This document shows, one piece after another, positions 7,001 through 12,621 of a stretch of DNA of 14,899 nucleotides (position 1 is the stretch's first letter; every line of letters starts with the position of its first letter). Source of the DNA: Peptostreptococcaceae bacterium (GTDB lineage: Bacteria; Bacillota; Clostridia; Peptostreptococcales; Peptostreptococcaceae); NCBI GenBank assembly GCA_902363255.1, contig CABIZO010000017.1, forward strand, positions 1 to 14,899, given 5' to 3'. The translations under genes were made by a program, and so were the position numbers. Below the pieces are notes generated by a model that worked only from the letters and a program-made list of their open reading frames with translations, made no database searches and was not told where the DNA came from.

Positions 7001-7704
7001 TAGGATGGCATGTCGCTACATCAGTATTCGATGGTGCTCATGAAGAAGATATTCAAGAAGCTCTTGAATTAGCAGGATACCCAAGAGATGGAAAATTAAC
7101 TTTATATGATGGAAGAACTGGAGAGTCATTCGATAATAGAATAACAGTTGGATACATGTACTACTTAAAACTTCACCATCTAGTAGATGACAAGTTACAT
7201 GCAAGAAGTACAGGACCATACTCACTAGTTACTCAACAACCACTAGGTGGTAAAGCACAATTCGGTGGACAAAGATTCGGTGAGATGGAGGTTTGGGCAT
7301 TAGAAGCATACGGTGCAGCTCACATCCTACAAGAAATACTTACTGTTAAATCAGACGATGTTGTTGGTCGTGTTAGAACTTACGAAGCTATCGTTAAAGG
7401 TGAAAACATACCTGAGCCAGGTATACCAGAATCATTTAAAGTTTTAATAAAAGAACTTCAATCTTTATGCTTAGATGTAAAAATACTATCTGAAGAAGAT
7501 GAAGAATTAGAAGTTAAAGAAAATGTTGACTTCGATGAACCTGAAAGTGAATTTGAAGGTGCAGTGATCAGTGATGATACTGATGTTCAAGAAAATCACA
7601 TGATAGAAGAAATAGAAGTTGATGAAGATGAAGATTTATTAGATGATATGAATTACGATGATTTTGACTACAGTAATGATGACAACGATGATTATGAAAT
7701 GTAG
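4012..7704 (+). CDS. rpoB: DNA-directed RNA polymerase subunit beta
   Basis: This 1230-residue protein has all beta-subunit regions in order. They include the rifampicin pocket at about residues 484-510 (Q490, D493, H503, R506, S508 and L510, equivalent to E. coli Q513, D516, H526, R529, S531 and L533, all the sensitive type) and the RERAGFEVRDVH and IETPEGPNIGLI motifs. Also present are the active-site lysines K938 and K946 in KVGDKMAGRHGNKG and the C-terminal clamp segment GGQRFGEMEVWALE. With beta' it forms the catalytic core. An in-frame TGA (4009-4011) touches ATG, and GAGAGGTGA (3996-4004) is the ribosome site. Residues 1160-1230 form an unusual tail in which 35 of 71 residues are Asp or Glu. 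Confidence 0.99.
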   Translation: MPYPVTIGKRTRMSFSKIKEIADLPNLIEIQVDSYKWFLEEGLKEVFEDISPIEDYTGNLILEFVDYSLDEKPKYDIEECKERDATYHAPLNVKVRLINKETGEIKEQKVFMGDFPLMTDRGTFVINGAERVIVSQLVRSPGVYYALDRDMKTGKKMISSTVIPNRGAWLEYETDTNDVIYVRVDRTRKQPVTVLLRALGIGTDEEIKELLGEDERLLATLDKDNTNSVESGLVEIYKKLRPGEPPTVESASSLINALFFDAKRYDLAKVGRYKFNKKLALAYRIMNRISCEDIINPETGEVFVKDGEKISYEKAWEIQNSGINVVHVLAEDDKKVKVIGNNFVDIKSHIKFDIDDLKIKEKVHYPTLKEILDECTTEDEIKEALRIRMRELIPKHILLDDIIASINYQFNLFSDVGTIDDIDHLGNRRIRSVGELLQNQVRIGLSRMERVIRERMTVQDMESITPQALVNIRPVSAAIKEFFGSSQLSQFMDQTNPLSELTHKRRLSALGPGGLSRERAGFEVRDVHHSHYGRMCPIETPEGPNIGLINSLGTYAKINEYGFIESPYRKYDKETGRITDEIQYLTADEEDIFVRAQANEPLNENGEFVNERVVCRTVNGTVELLPANRVDFMDISPKQVVSIATAMIPFLENDDANRALMGSNMQRQAVPLVRREAPIIGTGCEYRAAKDSGAVVVAKNSGIAERVTADEIIIRREDGNKDKYKLLKFKRSNSGTCVNQTPIINKNDMIQAGDVIADGPATDLGEVALGRNCLIAFMTWEGYNYEDAVLINERLVKEDRLSTIHIEEYECEARDTKLGPEEITRDIPNVSENAIKNLDERGIIRIGAEVDSGDILVGKVTPKGETELTAEERLLRAIFGEKAREVRDTSLKVPHGESGIIVDIKVFTRENGDDLSPGVNESVRCYIAKKRKIKVGDKMAGRHGNKGVISRVLPEEDMPFMEDGTPMDIVLNPQGIPSRMNIGQVLEMHLGLAAKKLGWHVATSVFDGAHEEDIQEALELAGYPRDGKLTLYDGRTGESFDNRITVGYMYYLKLHHLVDDKLHARSTGPYSLVTQQPLGGKAQFGGQRFGEMEVWALEAYGAAHILQEILTVKSDDVVGRVRTYEAIVKGENIPEPGIPESFKVLIKELQSLCLDVKILSEEDEELEVKENVDFDEPESEFEGAVISDDTDVQENHMIEEIEVDEDEDLLDDMNYDDFDYSNDDNDDYEM

Positions 7705-7727
7705 TTTTATAAAATAAATATCAAATA

Positions 7728-7736
7728 GAAGGGAGA
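7728..7736 (+). promoter_or_regulatory. rpoC Shine-Dalgarno for a TTG start
   Basis: GAAGGGAGA lies 7 bases before TTG 7744. An in-frame TAG at 7726-7728 rules out any earlier start, and the next in-frame ATG lies about 95 codons inside conserved beta' sequence, so TTG must be the initiator. Confidence 0.88.
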
Positions 7737-7743
7737 GAACTCC

Positions 7744-10700
7744 TTGTTTGAATTAAACAATTTCGAGTCGATTAAAATAGGATTAGCTTCTCCAGAAAGA
7801 ATAAGAGAATGGTCTTATGGTGAAGTAAAAAAACCAGAAACTATAAATTACCGTACTTTGAAACCAGAAAAAGACGGTTTATTCTGTGAAAGAATATTTG
7901 GACCACAAAAAGACTGGGAATGTCATTGTGGGAAATACAGAAGAGTTAGATATAAAGGTGTAATATGTGATAGATGTGGTGTTGAAGTCACTAAATCTAA
8001 AGTAAGAAGATCTAGAATGGGACATATAGAGCTTGCAGCTCCTATGTCTCACATCTGGTACTTCAAAGGAATACCAAGTAGAATGGGTCTTTTACTTGAT
8101 ATGTCACCTAGATCACTAGAAAAAATATTATATTTTGCTTCTTATGTTGTTATTGATCCAGGTGAAACAGGATTAAATGAAAAAGAGTTAATAAACGAAG
8201 ATAAATTTAGAACTGTTTACAGAGAGCATGGAAACACTTTTGAAGTTGGAATGGGTGCTGAAGCTGTTAAGAAACTTTTACAAAAAATAGACTTAGAAAA
8301 AGAGTCTAAAATGTTAAGAGATGACTTAAAAGACAGTACTGGACAAAAAAGAGTAAGAACAATAAGAAGATTAGAAGTTGTTGAAGCATTCAGAAAGTCT
8401 GGAAATAAACCAGAATGGATGATATTAGATGCAATACCAGTAATTCCGCCAGATTTAAGACCTATGGTTCAATTAGATGGGGGTAGATTTGCAACTTCTG
8501 ACTTAAATGACTTATATAGAAGAGTTATAAATAGAAATAACAGACTTAAAAGATTATTAGAACTTGGAGCTCCTGATATCATCGTTAGAAATGAAAAGAG
8601 AATGCTTCAAGAAGCAGTAGATGCTCTAATAGATAATGGTAGAAGAGGTAGACCGGTAACTGGACCTGGTAATAGACCACTTAAGTCTTTATCAGACATG
8701 TTAAAAGGTAAGCAAGGACGTTTCCGTCAAAACTTACTTGGTAAACGTGTTGACTACTCAGGACGTTCTGTTATCGTTGTTGGACCAGAACTTAAATTCT
8801 ACCAATGTGGTCTTCCAAGAAAAATGGCACTTGAATTATTCAAGCCATTCGTAATGGATAGATTAGTTAAAGAAGGTTATGCACATAATATTAAGAGTGC
8901 TAAATCTATAGTTGAAAAAGTAAAACCAGAAGTATGGGATGTACTTGAAGATGTAATCAAGAGCCATCCAGTTTTACTTAATCGTGCACCGACACTACAC
9001 AGACTAGGAATACAAGCATTTGAACCAATATTAGTTGAAGGAAAAGCAATCAAGTTACATCCACTTGTATGTACAGCGTACAATGCCGACTTCGACGGTG
9101 ACCAAATGGCCGTTCACGTTCCTTTATCTGTTGAAGCACAAGCAGAAGCAAGATTCTTAATGCTTTCTGTAAATAATATACTTGCACCAAAAGATGGTTC
9201 TCCAATAACTACTCCATCTCAAGATATGGTTCTAGGAAGTTACTACTTAACTATAGAATCTCAAGGAGGAGAAAAAGGAACAGGAAGTATATTTAAAGAC
9301 TACAATGAATTATTAATGGCTTACCAAACTAAAGCTGTTGAACTACATGCTACTGTAAAAATGAGAAAAGTTCTTGAAGACGGTAGAAAAGGATTAGTAG
9401 AAAGTACTGTAGGTAGATTTATATTCAATGAAAATATGCCTCAAGACTTAGGATTTGTAGATAGAAATGAAGATCCATTTGGATTAGAAATAGATTTCTT
9501 AGTTGATAAAAAAGCATTAGGAAAAATAATAGACAGATGCTTTAGAAGACATGGTAATACTAAAACTGCAGAAGTTTTAGACCACATAAAATCTTTAGGA
9601 TTTAAATATTCTACAGTTGGTGGTATAACAGTTGCAGTTGCAGACATGAAAATACCAAAAGAAAAAGCAGAATATATAGCTCAAGCTGAAAAACAAGTTG
9701 ATAAGTTTGAAAAAGCTTACGGAAGAGGTCTTATATCTGATGAAGAAAGATATGAGAAAGTTATAGAAACTTGGACAGAAACTACTAATAAGGTAACTGA
9801 CGCACTTATGGATGGTCTTGAAAGAATGAACAACATTTATATAATGGCCCATTCAGGAGCGAGGGGTTCTAAGAACCAGATAAGACAGTTAGCTGGTATG
9901 CGTGGACTTATGGCCAATGCATCTGGTAAAACAGTAGAAATCCCAGTTAAATCTAACTTCCGTGAAGGGTTATCAGTTATGGAATACTTTATATCATCAC
10001 ACGGTGCTAGAAAAGGACTTTCAGATACAGCTCTTCGTACAGCCGATTCAGGTTACTTAACAAGAAGACTTGTTGACGTATCTCAAGACGTTATAGTTAG
10101 AGATTATGATTGTGGAACTACTGATACTTCAACAATCGTAGCAATAAAAGAAGGTAACGAAGTTATCGAAGAAATCTATGACAGAATAGTAGGTAGATAC
10201 ACTATAGATCCAATAGTAAATCCAGCTACTGGAGAAGTTATAGTAGAGGCTGATGCTATGATAATGGAAGAACAAGCTGAAAAAATAGTTGAACTAGGAA
10301 TAGAAGAAGTTCAAATAAGAACTGTTCTTAACTGTAAGACTAGACATGGTGTTTGTTCAAAATGTTATGGTAGAAACTTAGCTACTGGAAAAGAAGTTAA
10401 TATAGGTGAAGCTATAGGTATAATAGCTGCTCAATCAATCGGTGAACCAGGTACACAGCTTACAATGCGTACATTCCATACAGGTGGGGTTGCCGGTGGA
10501 GATATAACTCAAGGTCTTCCAAGGGTTGAAGAGTTATTCGAAGCAAGAAAACCTAAAGGTTTAGCTGTAATAGCTGAAATAGATGGTAGAGTTGAAATAG
10601 ATGAAACTGCTAAGAGAAAAGAAATAATAGTTATACCTAATGAAGGTGAAAAACAAGTTTACTCAATAGCTTATAACTCTAGATTAAGAGTTAAACAAGG

Positions 10701-11229
10701 TCAAATGGTTAAAGCTGGGGATCCTTTAACACAAGGTTCTATAAATCCACATGATATCGTAAGAGTTAAAGGTATAGGTGGAGTTCAAGAATATATAGTT
10801 AAAGAGGTTCAAAGAGTGTATAGACTTCAAGGGGTTGACGTTAACGATAAGCATATAGAAGTTATAGTAAGACAAATGCTATCTAAAGTTAAGGTTGAAG
10901 ACCCAGGAGATACAGATTTATTACCAGGTGGTTATGAAGATGTATTAACATTTGAAAAATGTAATGAAGAAGCTATAGCAAATGGACTTAGACCAGCAAC
11001 AGCTAAGAGAGTATTACTTGGAATAACTAAAGCATCTCTTGCTACAGAATCATTCCTATCAGCTGCTTCATTCCAAGAAACTACAAGAGTTTTAACTGAA
11101 GCTGCAATAAAAGGAAAAGAAGACCACTTAATAGGACTTAAAGAGAATGTTATATTAGGTAAGTTAATTCCAGCAGGAACAGGAATGAAGAAATATAGAA
11201 ATATAGCCGTTGAAAAGATAGAAGAATAA
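7744..11229 (+). CDS. rpoC: DNA-directed RNA polymerase subunit beta'
   Basis: This 1161-residue protein has the N-terminal zinc ribbon (C60, C62, C75, C78) and the catalytic NADFDGDQ loop with the Mg-binding D449, D451 and D453. It also has the second zinc site (C790, C864, C871, C874) and the trigger-loop segment starting M908-R909-T910-F911-H912. The size fits the compact Firmicutes form without the large proteobacterial trigger-loop insertion. It follows rpoB by 39 bases with no terminator, so both are made from one message. The start is TTG, and the first 17 bases (7744-7760) form a weak 6-bp hairpin TTGTTT/AAACAA that includes the start codon. No terminator was found directly after the gene. 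Confidence 0.98.
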   Translation: MFELNNFESIKIGLASPERIREWSYGEVKKPETINYRTLKPEKDGLFCERIFGPQKDWECHCGKYRRVRYKGVICDRCGVEVTKSKVRRSRMGHIELAAPMSHIWYFKGIPSRMGLLLDMSPRSLEKILYFASYVVIDPGETGLNEKELINEDKFRTVYREHGNTFEVGMGAEAVKKLLQKIDLEKESKMLRDDLKDSTGQKRVRTIRRLEVVEAFRKSGNKPEWMILDAIPVIPPDLRPMVQLDGGRFATSDLNDLYRRVINRNNRLKRLLELGAPDIIVRNEKRMLQEAVDALIDNGRRGRPVTGPGNRPLKSLSDMLKGKQGRFRQNLLGKRVDYSGRSVIVVGPELKFYQCGLPRKMALELFKPFVMDRLVKEGYAHNIKSAKSIVEKVKPEVWDVLEDVIKSHPVLLNRAPTLHRLGIQAFEPILVEGKAIKLHPLVCTAYNADFDGDQMAVHVPLSVEAQAEARFLMLSVNNILAPKDGSPITTPSQDMVLGSYYLTIESQGGEKGTGSIFKDYNELLMAYQTKAVELHATVKMRKVLEDGRKGLVESTVGRFIFNENMPQDLGFVDRNEDPFGLEIDFLVDKKALGKIIDRCFRRHGNTKTAEVLDHIKSLGFKYSTVGGITVAVADMKIPKEKAEYIAQAEKQVDKFEKAYGRGLISDEERYEKVIETWTETTNKVTDALMDGLERMNNIYIMAHSGARGSKNQIRQLAGMRGLMANASGKTVEIPVKSNFREGLSVMEYFISSHGARKGLSDTALRTADSGYLTRRLVDVSQDVIVRDYDCGTTDTSTIVAIKEGNEVIEEIYDRIVGRYTIDPIVNPATGEVIVEADAMIMEEQAEKIVELGIEEVQIRTVLNCKTRHGVCSKCYGRNLATGKEVNIGEAIGIIAAQSIGEPGTQLTMRTFHTGGVAGGDITQGLPRVEELFEARKPKGLAVIAEIDGRVEIDETAKRKEIIVIPNEGEKQVYSIAYNSRLRVKQGQMVKAGDPLTQGSINPHDIVRVKGIGGVQEYIVKEVQRVYRLQGVDVNDKHIEVIVRQMLSKVKVEDPGDTDLLPGGYEDVLTFEKCNEEAIANGLRPATAKRVLLGITKASLATESFLSAASFQETTRVLTEAAIKGKEDHLIGLKENVILGKLIPAGTGMKKYRNIAVEKIEE

Positions 11230-11254
11230 TACAAAAATGCAAATTAAAGAGTTC

Positions 11255-11283
11255 TTGACATCAATTAACGGTGATGTTAAAAT
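11255..11283 (+). promoter_or_regulatory. Promoter for rpsL-rpsG-fusA
   Basis: TTGACA (11255-11260), a 17-bp spacer, then TGT and TAAAAT (11278-11283) give a consensus -35 and an extended -10. The start is near 11290, so the rpsL message would carry a leader of about 230 nt. The promoter begins 26 bases after rpoC ends. Its first 11 bases equal those of the rpmG promoter. Confidence 0.9.
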
Positions 11284-11297
11284 GTAAAAGTGTGAAA

Positions 11298-11342
11298 TTT
11301 AAAAGTTTACTTGAAACTACTGGTTTTTAGTAAACTTTTAAA
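11298..11342 (+). promoter_or_regulatory. Hairpin A of the rpsL leader, possible attenuator
   Basis: AAAAGTTTACT (11301-11311) pairs exactly with AGTAAACTTTT (11329-11339), and three more T-A pairs extend the base to 11298 and 11342. The loop can add AAAC/GTTT (11314-11317 with 11323-11326). If only the inner stem forms, the four T at 11336-11339 act as a short U-tract, so a weak terminator is possible. It starts about 8 nt after the predicted transcription start and could end rpoBC read-through or act as an attenuator or 5' protecting stem. Confidence 0.6.
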
Positions 11343-11366
11343 AAAGCATTTATATATAAATAAAGA

Positions 11367-11496
11367 ACTATAAGTACCAAGCTATTAAATGTTGCCCCTA
11401 TGGTCATAGTGGCTTTTAATGACATTTTATAGTAACAAACTATTACAAAGTCAGTATGAATTCATATTGATTTAGTTGGCGATCATTTTAAGATCG
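11367..11496 (+). promoter_or_regulatory. Hairpins B, C and D of the rpsL leader
   Basis: Hairpin B has a base helix ACTATAA (11367-11373) with TTATAGT (11427-11433), then ATTAAA (11384-11389) with TTTAAT (11415-11420). Its apex is GCC (11394-11396) with GGC (11411-11413) and CTAT (11398-11401) with ATAG (11406-11409), around loop GGTC. Hairpin C is an 8-bp stem 11451-11458 with 11463-11470, loop AATT. Hairpin D is CGATC (11480-11484) with GATCG (11492-11496). Three folds in 130 nt with no open frame suggest a regulatory leader. The family was not recognised; feedback by S12 or S7 is only a guess. Confidence 0.58.
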
Positions 11497-11507
11497 AAAA
11501 TATTGAA

Positions 11508-11516
11508 AAGGAGGTG
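11508..11516 (+). promoter_or_regulatory. rpsL Shine-Dalgarno, decides between tandem ATGs
   Basis: AAGGAGGTG is followed by two adjacent ATGs at 11520 and 11523, and its own GTG (11514) is also in frame. The AGGAGG core (11509-11514) is 5 bases from the first ATG and 8 from the second. S12 proteins begin MPTINQL, so the second ATG is preferred. Confidence 0.82.
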
Positions 11517-11522
11517 CAGATG

Positions 11523-11945
11523 ATGCCAACAATTAACCAATTAGTTCGTAAAAGTAGAAAAGATATAGAAAAGAAATCTACTGCTCCAGCATTACAAAAA
11601 GGGTTCAACTCTTTACACAAAAAAACTACTAATGCTAGTGCTCCACAAAAAAGAGGAGTTTGTACTTCAGTAAAAACAGTTACTCCTAAAAAACCTAACT
11701 CAGCTTTAAGAAAAGTTGCCAGAGTTAGATTAACTAACGGTATAGAAGTTTCTGCTTATATACCAGGAGAAGGACACAACTTACAAGAACATAGTGTTGT
11801 TCTTATAAGAGGAGGAAGAGTAAAAGACCTTCCAGGGGTTAGATACCATATATTAAGAGGTACATTAGATACTGCAGGTGTTGATAAAAGAATGCAAGCA
11901 AGATCTAAATATGGTGCTAAGAGACCTAAAGCTGCAAAAAAATAG
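11523..11945 (+). CDS. rpsL: 30S ribosomal protein S12
   Basis: This 140-residue protein begins MPTINQLVRKSRK and has the conserved TPKKPNSALRKVARV and GGRVKDLPGVRYH segments. It carries the Gram-positive insertion of about 14 residues near the N-terminus. S12 lies at the decoding centre and helps check codon-anticodon pairing. K56/K57 and K101 match the E. coli lysines (K42/K43 and K87/K88 by the two numberings) linked to streptomycin resistance when changed; all are wild-type here. D102 is the aspartate that RimO methylthiolates in some bacteria. It opens the str-type operon rpsL-rpsG-fusA behind its own promoter and a structured leader. Confidence 0.97.
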   Translation: MPTINQLVRKSRKDIEKKSTAPALQKGFNSLHKKTTNASAPQKRGVCTSVKTVTPKKPNSALRKVARVRLTNGIEVSAYIPGEGHNLQEHSVVLIRGGRVKDLPGVRYHILRGTLDTAGVDKRMQARSKYGAKRPKAAKK

Positions 11946-11983
11946 ATTGCTAAATTAAATTGACAAAATAAAACAATATTATA

Positions 11984-12039
11984 GTGCGGTGCTTTAAATA
12001 TATATACGTATTTATGGCATCACGGCATTTATTATGTCG
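11984..12039 (+). promoter_or_regulatory. Two hairpins in the rpsL-rpsG gap, candidate S7 control site
   Basis: The first hairpin pairs GTG (11984-11986) with CAC (12021-12023), GTGC (11989-11992) with GCAT written 5' to 3' (12017-12020, one G-U), and TAAATA (11995-12000) with TATTTA (12009-12014). The second pairs CGGCAT (12023-12028) with ATGTCG (12034-12039), one G-U, loop TTATT. In E. coli, S7 represses translation by binding the rpsL-rpsG gap. The position is the same here, but no sequence match to that site can be claimed. Confidence 0.52.
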
Positions 12040-12082
12040 AGTACCTATGATTTAAGATTAAATAATTAAGGAGGGAAGCAAA

Positions 12083-12553
12083 ATGCCAAGAAAAGGTAAT
12101 GTTCCAAAAAGAGACGTTTTACCAGATCCAATGTATGGAAGTAAAGTGGTAACTAAATTAATAAATAACTTAATGATAGACGGAAAAAAAGGGAAAGCTC
12201 AAACAATAGTTTATGATGCTTTCGCTATAATTGCTGAAAAAACTGGAGAAGATGCTTTAGAAGTATTCAATAAAGCTATGGATAACATAATGCCAGTTTT
12301 AGAAGTAAAAGCAAGAAGAGTTGGTGGAGCTAACTACCAAGTTCCAGTTGAAGTTAGACCAGAAAGAAGACAAACTTTAGGTTTAAGATGGTTAGTAAAC
12401 TATACTAGAGCTCGTGGAGAAAAAGGTATGGTTGAAAAACTTGCTAAAGAAATAATGGATGCTGCTAATAACACTGGTGCATCAGTTAAGAAGAGAGAAG
12501 ATACTCATAAAATGGCAGAAGCTAATAAAGCATTTGCTCACTACAGATTCTAA
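12083..12553 (+). CDS. rpsG: 30S ribosomal protein S7
   Basis: This 156-residue protein begins MPRKGNVPKRDVLPDP and has the conserved KARRVGGANYQVPVEVRPERRQTLGLRWL segment plus the C-terminal helix ending FAHYRF. S7 is a primary binder of the 16S rRNA 3' major domain; it nucleates head assembly and touches the E site. AAGGAGGG at 12068-12075 lies 7 bases before ATG. Length is the bacterial norm. It is separated from rpsL by 137 bases of structured RNA, longer than the other gaps within this operon, which is consistent with a control site there. Confidence 0.98.
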   Translation: MPRKGNVPKRDVLPDPMYGSKVVTKLINNLMIDGKKGKAQTIVYDAFAIIAEKTGEDALEVFNKAMDNIMPVLEVKARRVGGANYQVPVEVRPERRQTLGLRWLVNYTRARGEKGMVEKLAKEIMDAANNTGASVKKREDTHKMAEANKAFAHYRF

Positions 12554-12621
12554 TTTCTTACAAATAAAGTATAGAATTTGTTTGATATGAAATAATAAAG
12601 GATATCTTAAGGAGGATAACC

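Noticed and set aside
7491..7704. Possibility that the acidic RpoB tail is a frameshift artefact
   Set aside because: The frame stays open to TAG 7702-7704, and the rpoC ribosome site follows at a normal distance. Codon use is unchanged, and related Clostridia, as recalled, also have acidic tails.
11960..11982. TTGACA (11960-11965) with TATTAT (11977-11982) as a promoter for rpsG
   Set aside because: The spacing is only 11 bp, and at 17 bp the -10 would be AGTGCG; not a workable sigma-A promoter.
12554..12621. ACAAAT/ATTTGT repeat and possible promoter in the rpsG-fusA gap
   Set aside because: The stem is six A/T-rich pairs, no -35/-10 pair was found, and the 68-base gap is ordinary for co-transcribed genes.
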